Source of the DNA: Endomychus coccineus
Lineage: Eukaryota; Arthropoda; Insecta; Coleoptera; Endomychidae
Assembly: GCA_958510875.1 (NCBI GenBank)
Contig: OY294070.1
Coordinates: forward strand, 11,895,631 to 11,959,630
Direction of reading: 5' to 3'
Length of the DNA: 64,000 nucleotides
Shown: piece after piece, positions 54,761 through 64,000 of the stretch
Position numbering within the stretch: the stretch's first letter is position 1
How the letters are laid out: every line of letters starts with the position of its first letter
The notes under the pieces: model-generated
Told to the model about the DNA's origin: nothing
Databases searched by the model: none
The model's input: the letters and a program-made list of their open reading frames with translations, nothing else
Position numbers and translations under genes: made by a program

Positions 54761-55769
54761 TTTTTTTATTCACCTCAAAAAGTGCACTCAGAAAAATTTA
54801 CAGATTGATCAGGAATTGTGTGAAAAATATCCAATATTAGCGATTTATTGTGGAAAACATTCTTCCTGTGTATTATTGATAAATCGTTATAAAAAGTTGT
54901 TCAAAAACAAAATAGAAAAACAAAAAAAAATGACCACCTCAAGATTTGAACCTGTGCCCCAACGTATATATGACCAGCGTTGTACAATGAGGCCATGGAT
55001 GAGTTCTTTTTATATAGTACATGATAATGAGGATTGTTCTACATAGAATAAATACTTTAGTATCAAGGGAGTGAATAGCATTTTAGGAAATGGAGTGAAA
55101 ATACCAGCCGTGCAAAAAAATATTCTTCAATACCGACATCAAAATTCCAATATTCAACTCTTAGGAATTCTCAAAGTATTGTTGATTAATTATTAGGCAA
55201 TTTTTCTTAACCGGGGATTTCAGCCACTAACTTCCTATCGAGGAAGTGAATAAATAAATGAATAGAAAAATAATATATTAGTATCAATATTCCAAAATAC
55301 GAGCAAATGAAAAAACGAAAATAAACTAAGAACTTACCGTTTCCAAATGAATTGATCTATTCTCTGTTATAACATTTTCGACCTTGACTAACTATAGAAG
55401 TCTTACTTCACTATGACAATAGTTGTTATGTTGTACTATTGACTGATTCCGTATTAGTTTACATCAACAATAATATAATTGATACCTTATCTTAAAATGT
55501 TTGTTGGATGATGATTAAACGAATGCATTTAATATCAGTACGGTCATATCCTTCGAATACAGTAATGCTGAAAACACAAAATAGAATCAAAATAAGACCT
55601 TATGGATTTGAATATTTTCCAAAATAAGTTGTAGTAAGAGACCTCAATTCAAAAAATCAAATTTTCAGTAAAATTGAATGGAATCAACCGAATTGTGGTA
55701 GATAATGGCAACTGAAAATTGAAAAAGAAAAAATAATGCTAGTTTAACTTATTTTACACAATAAGTATT
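54761..55769. other. Intergenic, no gene seen
   Basis: AT-rich; the 114-codon frame 54702-55046 spans the end of the repeat array and has no domain. Confidence 0.4.
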
Positions 55770-56900
55770 TATTTATTTATTTAGTATATATATGCTCAAC
55801 AGGTTAACCCAATTATAAGATAAACAATACAGAGCAATATAATATAAATAGGAATAATAATAAATATATAGCAAAAATAATATCCAATAGGAATAATGAA
55901 AATAAACTGGCTAAATTTTTAGATTACGTAGTGACAAATAACCTTACTTGACCACACTAATAAGACACTGAATACTATTAAAAAATAAATCACATTGTGA
56001 ACAAATAACATCAAAATTTGTTGTCATAACAAAAATATCTGACATCTAGATAATACTTTTGTATTAGATCTAACATTGTAAAAAGTTAAAGGACAGCGAG
56101 AAGATAATCTAGGTTCAACAAAATTTATTTTATTCAACAGATTATGAAGAAATATTGTGCTCCTTCTTCTTCTTCTCAATTCAATTATCAATAATAATTG
56201 ATGGTTAAAACAACTTCTAGGAAATATATTGAAAGTTATTAACCAGAGATATTTCAAATATTTACGTTGAATGCCCTCAATTAGTGTGATCTAGAATTTA
56301 TACTGAGGGTTCCAGATGGGCGAATCATATTCCAGTTTTGGTCTAACCAATGAATTAAATAATGTTTGCAGTACCTCCAAATTGTTGAAATATTTAGAAT
56401 GCCTGAGTACAAACCCTAAAGCTCTATTAACGTTAGCACACATATCACTTATATGTAGATTAAAAGTGAACTGATGATCGTATACAACACCTAAAAGACT
56501 GTAGTACTACGAGAATGAATACGGAATCTGAAAGATAATCTAAGGAAATAGGTTGGACTGTACGACACAATATTGACTATAATTTAGACTCAATTTATTG
56601 TTGGTGCACCATTCAAAAATATTATTCAGATCATTTTGTAGTGCATAGCAGTCATCTAGTGTCTTCATTTCTAAAAATATTTCCAAGTCATCAGCAAAAA
56701 TTAGTTTTAAGCCGATGTAACAGGAACAGTAGAGGACCAAGGTTTGAGCCTTGAGGCACACCGGATTTGGCGATAAACGAATTTGATCTTTGACTGTTAT
56801 ACTGGACAAACTGAAATCTATTGATGAGGTATGAGCAAAATAAATGCTACTAAGGAGGTACCAACTGATAAATAACATAGGTAATGCCATTTCGTTCACT
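55770..56900 (-). pseudogene. 5'-truncated LINE with (AAAT)n tail
   Basis: Minus strand. 56540-56899 has a decayed pre-YADD region and KLIFADDLEIFLEMKTLDDC, then ALQNDLNNIFEWCTNNKLSL, the RT palm end. 56290-56520 in other frames carries the thumb. 56024-56257 reads IELRRRRRSTIFLHNLLNKI and NFVEPRLSSRCPLTFYNVRS, the C-terminal tail. It ends at a (TTTA)n run (55771-55785), the element's 3' tail. Stops separate the parts. Similar in layout to the copy at 28083-29172 but a different family by sequence. Confidence 0.8.
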
Positions 56901-57152
56901 CTTCAGCAATTTCCAATAAAAAAACTGTTTTCCTTCTCATTTTTGGAAGCGTTTAACTTTCCAAGGAAAGGCCCAAAAGCTTTTAATTTTCGCTAGAGTG
57001 CGCGAAACGGGGCGGATTTTGAAAATAATTAATAGGACAAAATCGATAGGAAATTTGACGTTCTACAAATTTGCTTTGTAGTTATTTTTCACTAAGACGC
57101 ATTCTCGGAAAATGCGAAGAAAGGTGAAAAAGGCCAATAAATTGTATATATA

Positions 57153-57897
57153 CCGGGATATCAAAAATTATCTTGGTCAAGGGTGGTTGTGGAATCTAAA
57201 ACGTATGTTTTACTTTACGTTTGAAATAATTATGTCACTGTCACACTGACATCATCAATAACCTAGAAATTTCATACCTATTTATTTCAGTTGTAAAACA
57301 ATAATGAACTACAAATTAAAAATTATCTTGGTCAAGGGTGGTTGTGGAATGTAAAACGTGTGTCTTACTTTAAATTTTTGAATACGTTTTGTTGTGTCAT
57401 TGTGCTGAAATTTTCTAATCCAGTTTTTGAATCATGCCTCTTACCACACAGCATAAAGAAGTTGAGTTTCCTCCGAGATCAACTTGTTTGACAATTATGG
57501 ACTATTTTATATTTCCTTACTTAAAAAACAAGATTTTCGCAACTTCGGTAAATAATTTGCAAGAACTTCAACAAAGAATAGTTCAGCAATGTGCAACCAT
57601 AACGCCAGAACTGCTGCAAAACGGTTTTCACAGCATGAGGATGCGCGTCAACTTGTGCATCGAACAAAACGGGGGACATTTCCAACAATTACTGTAATTT
57701 AGTTTTTCTTGTTACTAAAACCGTTATTTCATAATTTGTAGTTCATTATTGTTTCACAACTGAAATAAATAGGTATGAAATTTGTAGGTTATTGATGATG
57801 TCAGTGTGACAGTGACATAATTATTTCAAACGTAAAGTAAGACACATGTTTTAGATTCCACAACCACCCTTGACCAAGATAATTTTTTGTATCCCGG
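57153..57897 (+). mobile_element. Deleted IS630/Tc1/mariner-type element with ~165-bp TIRs
   Basis: Ends CCGGGATA and TATCCCGG, with TA just outside each (57151-57152, 57898-57899). TIRs extend to about 57320 and from about 57735 (CTTGGTCAAGGGTGGTTGTGG; TATTTCAGTTGTAAAACAATA). Directly inside the left TIR the string AAAATTATCTTGGTCAAGGG and 40 further bp are repeated (57315-57375), probably from a slipped or abortive repair. Only the transposase C-terminus remains inside. Confidence 0.85.
57434..57697 (+). pseudogene. Transposase C-terminal fragment
   Basis: 87 codons. LTIMDYFIFPYLKNKIFATS, NNLQELQQRIVQQCATITPE and GGHFQQLL match the last ~70 residues of IS630/Tc1/mariner-type transposases (DYFLFGYLKNKVF...ELQQRI...C..I.PE). 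The catalytic core and DNA-binding half are deleted. It has a chance ATG. Lies within the TIR element 57153-57897. Confidence 0.8.
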
Positions 57898-58001
57898 TAT
57901 ATATAAATTCGTCGTGGTTTTCTTTTGCTGGTTTATCTAGAGTAAGTTGTGGGTTAGGTTTTCAGCAATTTAAACAATGTATCTTAATAAAACAATCTTC
58001 T

Positions 58002-58039
58002 CATTTGACGCGTTTCGGCTTTCGCCTTCTTCAGAAATG
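58002..58039 (-). ncRNA. Hammerhead ribozyme motif, isolated, highly regular
   Basis: Minus strand: CAUUU / CUGAAGA / unpaired A / GGC-GAAA-GCC / GAA / ACGCGU / C / AAAUG. Stem I is a perfect 5-bp helix, stem II 3 bp with a GAAA loop, and stem III the self-complementary ACGCGU, possible only as a dimer. The cleavage triplet reads GUC. Probably the pLTR of a PLE family different from copies A-D. No PLE coding sequence nearby. Confidence 0.7.
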
Positions 58040-58859
58040 TATTGATTGTTTACATTTGAAATGAGTTGATTTTATGAAAGCACCCACTCATCTTCGCTTT
58101 GAATTCCAAAGTCAATTGGGTAAATTTTCCGTGCACATTTGAAAATAAAGTGATTCACAAAAGGTCAACTCTATTTTAATCATTTGTTATAAGCCACTGT
58201 TGTAAAAGATAAGTATGCCTCATTGAATTCTTAATAAGGCTATTTATTCATTATTCCTATTAAGGAAAGAAGCGTGCTTTATATTTTAACAGTATAGAGA
58301 TAAGTCTTTACAAAAATATGATTGAATAATGTTATTATTAAATTTGTTATCGGGTAATTAAAGATTATCTAACATACAACAGGCCGAGCAAAATTGTTAT
58401 TCTAAATAAGATTTGCTGAAATTTAATTGAGTTACAAAGCTTTAAGCCATTTTCAAGTTACCTACAGCATATTCGACAGCGTTCTGTTTTCTGCATTGAA
58501 ATCAGATCTCGAATAACGAAATGCAAGCGCTGCTTAGTCCCTTCTATCATAGATGTCGCCAGGTACTACAGAAACTCGCGCTGATTTTATATTATGTTCA
58601 GTTGTAATAAGAGAGTGAGAATACATGGTGAATAATACGAAAAAATTTACGAAAACTTGTCCAGTTTTGTTGTTAGTGTATTATCTTCGAATTTGTAGCT
58701 CCATATCCTCGAAAAATAATTTAAATAGTTTGCAAATTGAAACGTTGCTTATCAGATTATTCTTATCCATTTTCGTTGATTTTCTTACTGATTCCATCGC
58801 CTGATGATGAACTAGACCATTTGTGATTCATTACTTTTTTCACTCTTATAAGGGAAGTA
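58040..58859. other. Intergenic, no gene seen
   Basis: AT-rich; no motif or repeat recognised apart from the flanks of the hammerhead. Confidence 0.4.
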
Positions 58860-58991
58860 TGAAGGCAAGGTGAAAAGTTCCTGGAAAATGAAACAAGAAA
58901 TGATATATTTGGTCAAAACTTATTTTATTTCTCAAGATAACACTATACACTTCTTCTAAGGTTTTTCAAATTTTTTGATCCCTTCCAAATA

Positions 58992-60813
58992 GTCGAGTCA
59001 AATAGGTATTAAAACAGGCCGACTTACGTTAATCGAAAGATATGGACCGATTTTGATGAAACAAAGTGCATTCGATTCGGGATGACGTCTAGAAAAAAGC
59101 TTACAGGTTAGTTTTTTGTGCAAATTTGTTATTATTTTTTTAAACGAAAAATTGATCAATTTTCTGGCTAATTATTGGGAAAATTTAGTCGGGGGTTTTC
59201 GGGGTCGCTGATTACGATTCTAAACTCATATTGGCCAAAATCGAACTCCCCAGCTGGTAATTGGCCACTTTAATTGGACAAAGTTACCATTTTTTTTTAA
59301 TTTCATCAAAAATAGCCAGGAAAAATCACTCGGGGGTTTTTGGGGTCGCTGATTACGATTCTGAACTCAGATTGTCCGAAATCGAACTCCTCAGCTGGTA
59401 ATTGGCAGCATATACATATTTACAATATTTAAAAGTTCTTTATTGGCAGGACTTTTTTTCAAATTCGCCATTGTATTACTAACGTTATTCATAATATGGT
59501 ATGGATCTCTCTTCCTATTTTTGTGATGAATTATTTCAGTACAAACGACACAACTGTTTGAAAAATCGAAATCTTCATCGTCATCTACCGAGGGTACAAC
59601 AAAATCTGGTGAAATTAACCTTTTTCTTTTTTTTTGCATATTCTACTGATTTGGAATTGGTGTAGTTTGTTCTGCAACCTTTATGAACATAATGACTTTT
59701 GGCAAAATCTAATGAATCTATAAGCACTTTTAGGGCCTAATTTTTGCAGCGTATCTGGACCCTTTGCCGGAATAGTGAATTCGTCATCAAATTTAATACA
59801 TATGAAGCATTGTGCTTCGTTATCTCCGTCACTCATGGTGCTTTTTTTATGAAACTGAAATGAAAATACATAGTTTAGTTGAATAATTTAAGTAATGGAA
59901 ATAATATTTATTCAAAAATGTGTTGTTTTATTTATAGGTGTACTCTCTTTCAATTTCTTAGGATGATAACAGCAATTTTAAGATCAAAATATTAAATGGA
60001 CGTATATGTCCATAGTATATGTAAAAGATGCTGTGTGGAATATAAAAAGACAGAGTAGAGAAGATAGAAAAAAATTTTAGATGAGCGGGAATTTATTTCA
60101 AATTGAAAAATTGAAAAATTAGAATTCGATTTTGTTTATGATTTAAATTAGTAACGAACCCCTTTTAACAAATTTTTAAACATTTAACATGAAACAACAA
60201 CCTCCACAACCCCTAACTGAGGATTTCTGGTTAGTTTTGATGAAATTTTGGAAATTGGTCAATTTTGTCCAATTAAACCTGCCAATTACCAGCTGAGGAG
60301 TTCGATTTTGGACAATTTGACTTCAGAATCGTAATCAGCGACTCCGAAAACCCCCGAGTAATTGTTCCTGTTTATTTGCGATGAAATTAAAAAAAAATTA
60401 TCAATTTTGTCCAATTAAACTGGCTAATTACCAGCTGGGAATATCGATTTTGGCCAATCGTAATCAGCGATCCCAAAAACCCCCGAGTGATTTTTCCTGG
60501 CTATTTTTGATGAAATTTAAAAAAAATGGTCACTTTGTCCAATTAAAGTGGCCAATTACCAGTTGGGGAGTTCGATTTTGGCCAATCTGAGTTCAGAATC
60601 GTAATCAGTGACCCCGAAAACCCCCGACTAAATTTTCCCAATAATTAGCCAGAAAATTGGTCAATTTTCGTTAAAAAAAATAATAAAAAATTTGCACAAA
60701 AAACTAACCGGTAAGCTTTTTTCTAGACGTCATCCCGAATCGAATGCACTTTGTTTCATCAAAATCGGTCCATATCTTCCGATTTTCGTAATAAAATACC
60801 TATTTGACTCGAC
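58992..60813 (-). mobile_element. Long-TIR element of unknown class, inserted in mariner
   Basis: Ends GTCGAGTCAAATAGG and its exact inverse. The left arm runs to about 59404, the right from about 60250. Arms contain tandem units of about 130-140 bp (two at left, three at right) with CCCCAGCTGGTAATTGGCCA, TTCGATTTTGGCC and GTCGCTGATTACGATTCTGA. The centre holds a minus-strand ORF (59391-59836). The target duplication is unclear because AAATA occurs near both edges. Its ends and ORF fit no superfamily I can name. Confidence 0.75.
59391..59836 (-). pseudogene. Element-encoded N-terminal protein with Cys/His motif, frameshifted
   Basis: ATG at 59836 starts MSDGDNEAQCFICIKFDDEF TIPAKGP...KSAYRFIRF. 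A frameshift near 59690 leads to HKGCRTNYTNSKSVEYAKKKRKR LISPDF, then VVPSVDDDEDFDFSNSCVVC, to the stop at 59391. The CxxC and HxxxC spacing suggests zinc binding. The basic KKKRKR run could be a nuclear signal and the acidic DDDED stretch follows it. Short first-exon proteins of this shape occur in many insect genomes without assigned function. Here it sits between long TIRs, so a transposon gene is the simplest reading, perhaps only its first exon. Family not recognised. Confidence 0.5.
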
Positions 60814-60975
60814 TAAAATAATACAATTTCGGCAATCCTTCAAACTAGGCATTTGTTTCAGTGATGACCTCATCGTTGGAGCCCAACTCTCTTTCCGCCG
60901 AGCCGTTGCAAGTTTGGAAATAGATACAAATCGCTGGTGGCCAAATCTTGAGAATATGGTGGCTGATATGGTAAG

Positions 60976-62245
60976 TCATTTTCACCAATCTCTTCAATAA
61001 ACTCGCGGAATTTTCAGTGATTCAACCAAGTGGATTCGATGAAAGTAACAACTGATATGGTCTTAGAACTTCAGACATATCAAAATATTTTCCGCACAAG
61101 GCTTGTTGATGAATGATACAAGGGTACAAATTACTCTTACTTAAGGATAAACTAAAAGCTCTGTTTTATCACTTGGTTGCCGACAGCTACAGTGAAGACG
61201 GTCGTGAGTTATATTTTAGGTGTTAAAAATTCGGGCGCCAGAGTATTTTTAACCAAACAATAAATTATGTATGTAACTAGGGGTTACAAATACTCAAGTC
61301 CTCAAGTTAAATTACCCTGAAAGTATAAAAAAATAAAAGACCTGTACCCAGAATGATTGAAATTTACTAGTAATTGAAATACTAATGTTGATACAGTTTA
61401 TGCCAGAACTTAATATTAATGAGATATGAAGTGAATGAATTGAAAATATGGATGAAGGTAATTGCTTAAATCATTAAATCAAAGTGAACAGTTCAATTTA
61501 CACAATATACAAATATTCAATGATTATTTCAAATGTTACATAAACCCAAAGTCGGGTAGCCTGACCTGGTGTGTGCTGGATAAAATGTTGTACCTGCTCG
61601 GTTATGGATTAATACTTCCTACTTGATGTAGGGGGCTCCTGCCACAGTTGTAATACAGTTTCCACGATTTTACATCACAACTAAATCAGCAACTTCTAAA
61701 GTAATTTTTCCACAGCAGATTCAAGCCAACCTCAATACACTTGTTGAATTTTCCACAACATAAACAGAAAAAAGGAACCCTCTATCACGATAGGGTTTTC
61801 CTCCCAATAAGACAAACTTTACTTCCGTCCACAACCAGTTACGTTGAAACTAAGTTTTAATCCCCTAAGGTGCACTAATTACTCAAATAATTTCAATTAT
61901 TCCAATCCAAATTGGTAATTGACGCCTTTGCTTTCAACGGAGGAATATTCCCCGAATTTGGTTCCAAACATAAGCTTGGTATCACCTCCCTGTTGAAATA
62001 ACCTAGCAACACGACTTTCCGCTTGAACGATTTGACCAGAAGTAAATGCCATTTTCTCTTTCTTTCCGGTGTTTCGATGTCTCACAGAACAATCTCGAAA
62101 TAGAAGCGGTAACTACGAATCTGATACTGAACAATCATGACTCTTAGAATATACGGTCTAGCATAGCTGACGTCACAGGACTTAACCGATTGTACTACAG
62201 CGGCCATTTCTAAGTCGTTAAGTGGAATTTACACATTACGTAAGA
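60976..62245. other. Intergenic; one unassigned 51-codon frame
   Basis: On the minus strand, ATG at 62052 starts MAFTSGQIVQAESRVARLFQ QGGDTKLMFGTKFGEYSSVE, stopping at 61897. I do not recognise it. No splice donor clearly follows. 61560-61640 contains a GC-richer string (CTGACCTGGTGTGTGCTGG) without hairpin. The rest is AT-rich. Confidence 0.3.
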
Positions 62246-62249
62246 CTAA

Positions 62250-63060
62250 TGGTTTTGAACCACCATCATTTTCTACATGCTTTGACACAAGAGCAAACAC
62301 TCCTTTATTTTTACCACACATGTTTTTCCTCCAGCAGTAGTGATAGATTTCAAATTTTTCCATCAAAAATTCTGTTTATCAATGGCATTTTCAAATCCCT
62401 TAAAAATATCTTCCCCAATAGTCGTGCCGTGAATACTATCAATATCAAGAAGTTCTTCATACCCGTTATCTACTCCTTGAATAAAAATCAACACCAGAGC
62501 AGTATCTGACACATCCGTTGATTCATTCAAGGCCAGAGAAAGCCACTCAAGATGTCCATTTTTGTCAGACAGTTGAGATGATACATTTTCTGCGATGTCT
62601 TTTACCCTCCGAGCTACAGTGTTTGCTGACAAACTGACAGTTTTAAATACATTTACCTTCTCGTGGGACATTTCTTCGGCTACTTTATTACGCATTGTTT
62701 GATCATTTCGCCATCGGTGAATGGTTTTCCACGTTTCGTAATTTCAAGAGCCACAAGAAAGCTGGCACGAGTTGCAGCCTCTTGTTCAATATTGAATTTC
62801 GTAAACAAAAATTGCAGCGATTTCAATCCGCGCTTTAGATCTTCAAATTTTTCTGTTCCCAAACTTCCTATATATTTGGAGTAATTTTGAAAATGTTTCG
62901 TTTCTTAATGACATTTAATGTTATATTCTTTGAGAACGACTATGGTTTCATTGCAAATCAAACATAGTGTTTTCTTACTGGACTCTATTACAAAATATTG
63001 AAAGTTCCATTGATCTTTGAATCTTCTGCATTCACTGTCTACTTTTCGCTTCTTTTCCAT
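62250..63060 (-). pseudogene. hAT-derived GTF2IRD2/ZBED-like transposase, N-terminal part
   Basis: Minus strand from ATG at 63060: MEKKRKVDSECRRFKDQW, a BED-type finger (LCLICNETIVVLKEYNIKCH, then a stop where a residue before ETKH is expected), LKRGLKSLQFLFTKFNIEQE AATRASFLVALEITKRGKPF TDGE, then after a one-base shift (62363-62695) CMRNKVAEEMSHEKVNVFKT VSLSANTVARRVKDIAENV, LALNESTDVSDTALVLIFIQ (first catalytic Asp region) and LDIDSIHGTTIGEDIF. This order is characteristic of hAT-derived proteins annotated as general transcription factor II-I repeat domain-containing protein 2 or ZBED-like. The C-terminal half is missing past about 62250. One stop and a frameshift, so not functional. Confidence 0.85.
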
Positions 63061-63662
63061 ACTAGTGAATCACACACAAAAACAACAAGTCAAATCAGAA
63101 TACTGTTACGAAGTTGTCTTTTAAATGCGCACACGTTTTAAGGAGTTACTGTTAGCAGAACATGGTTAACTCAAAGATAATAATTATATTTGTCCACGAC
63201 TATTGTATAAAATATGCATAATGCATGTGTTTCCTCAAGCATAATGATATCCATTAATCACTAGGGAATAATGAAATCATTATTCACTACCATCAATATG
63301 ACAAACATGATAGACATTTTTCTAGACAAATACGATCAAAATAGAGAGCGCTATGATACGTCAAGTCAGATCGAATTTAATTGGAAACGTCAACAATTTG
63401 TTGGTTCGACTTGTTTCAACAGCAAAGTAATATTCATGGGTCGTGGACAAAGTATAGTATTCTACTTGCATATTATGGCTATTATTTACTTGGATGATAG
63501 CCACCATAATATGCTCGTTGAATAATATACTATTATCTTCGTGTGAAGTTCTTATTTATTATTACATTAACTCTCTAGATTATATATTACAAACATTATT
63601 TTGTTACCATGTCAATATAAGTACATAGAACAATATTATATTACACACAATTTCCAACAACC
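63061..63662 (-). repeat. Probable copia 3' LTR (minus strand) and spacer
   Basis: On the minus strand a purine-rich GAAGAGGGGT directly precedes TGTTGGAAATTGTGTGTAAT (from 63663 downward), the usual copia LTR start, with AATAAATAAG, a possible polyadenylation signal, near 63555. The far LTR end could not be fixed. 63271-63525 is an open frame on the other strand without motifs. Confidence 0.5.
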
Positions 63663-64000
63663 CCTCTTCATGAACTATTACACTAATCCTTGTAATCCCA
63701 TCTTCTCCACATTGAGATTTAGTTTTTCACCATTCAGAGCTTTGGTTAGACAGTCTGCAACCATATCTTGAGTTCTGATAGATTTAATTTCAATATCGCC
63801 TTTTTCTTGCACTTCTCTAATGAAATGATGCTTAACATCTATGTGTTTCGTTCTGGGTCGGTATCCACCATTTTTGCATAGATCCACTGCTCCTTTGTTA
63901 TCACAGTAAAGTGATAATGTTCTTGGAGTTTCGAAGAAGCTCTTTCAAAAATATAGCCTCTTCAGTTGCCATAGACAGAGCCATGTATTCAGCTTCTGTA
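63663..64000 (-). pseudogene. Second Ty1-copia element, RNase H end (runs off the right edge)
   Basis: Minus strand, entering from the right edge: TEAEYMALSMATEEAIFLKE LLRN (RNase H), a one-base frameshift near 63905, then DLCKNGGYRPRTKHIDVKHH FIREVQEKGDIEIKSIRTQD MVADCLTKAL, the C-terminal end of copia Pol. The stop is at about 63678. Different family from the element at 36-41 kb (for example MVADCLTKAL against LADVMTKPL). The frameshift suggests an inactive copy, unless it is polymorphic. Confidence 0.85.

Larger units (their letters stand above)
58860..60975 (-). mobile_element. mariner 3'-end fragment (third copy), split by an insertion
   Basis: 58860-58991 and 60814-60975 are continuous with each other when aligned to the copy at 46369: TTTGATCCCTTCCAAAT before, ATACAATTTCGGCAATCC after, then GATGACCTCATCGTTGGAGC and CTTTCCGCCGAGC. 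TIR starts near GAAGGCAAGGTGAAAAGTT. The gap between the halves is the 1.8-kb element 58992-60813. Confidence 0.82.

Noticed and set aside
58802..58830. Another hammerhead (CTGATGATGAACTAGACC)
   Set aside because: No stem II and no GAAA box follow.

Overview
The window is AT-rich eukaryotic DNA made almost entirely of mobile-element remains around two intact-looking host-type genes. The mix of elements (Penelope-like elements, Jockey/CR1/R1-type LINEs, Tc1 and mariner elements, hAT elements, Ty1-copia and foldback/MITE repeats), with intron-style acceptors in front of two start codons, points to an arthropod, most likely an insect. The order cannot be fixed from this sequence. No prokaryotic operon, CRISPR array, rRNA or convincing tRNA gene was seen.

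Layout. 1-10 kb: a LINE reverse-transcriptase (RT) fragment, two Penelope-like element (PLE) copies (A 1388-3340, B 4522-6401), a TA-flanked MITE (6515-6847), a 1.47-kb long-TIR element (7929-9397), a PLE terminal remnant and a minisatellite. 10-23 kb: a hAT element with a perfect 8-bp target duplication (12577-14243), PLE copies C (15367-17650) and D (19684-20569) with 11- and 12-bp duplications, and a LINE split by a 1-kb insertion. 23-36 kb: inverted-repeat arrays, three LINE fragments, a nearly intact Tc1-like element (30210-31909) carrying a SINE-like insertion, and a foldback hairpin. 35.6-41.4 kb: a Ty1-copia body with a 1248-codon open frame, lying between long inverted arms instead of two direct LTRs. 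42-44 kb: an R1/LOA-type LINE.

44.9-53.3 kb holds the probable host genes: two same-strand paralogs for single-pass leucine-rich-repeat (LRR) membrane proteins (44906-46234 and 51927-53246). Both have a splice-acceptor-like TTTCAG directly before the ATG. The 5.7 kb between them is filled with mariner, hAT and tandem-repeat debris. 53.8-64 kb: an inverted-repeat array, a LINE 3' end, a small mariner-like element, an isolated hammerhead-ribozyme motif, a mariner split by a 1.8-kb long-TIR element that carries a cysteine-motif ORF, a GTF2IRD2/ZBED-like hAT fragment, and the end of a second copia element running off the right edge.

Three threads stand out. (1) The PLE copies carry hammerhead-ribozyme motifs in terminal repeats that are inverted relative to each other, and several bodies are fused to an inverted terminal copy at the point of 5' truncation. 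(2) A short module, GTCGCTGATCACGATTC with a nearby CTCGGGGGTTTTTGG, recurs in five unrelated-looking inverted-repeat loci, one of which contains a gene. (3) The two LRR genes look like a tandem duplication with conserved gene structure.
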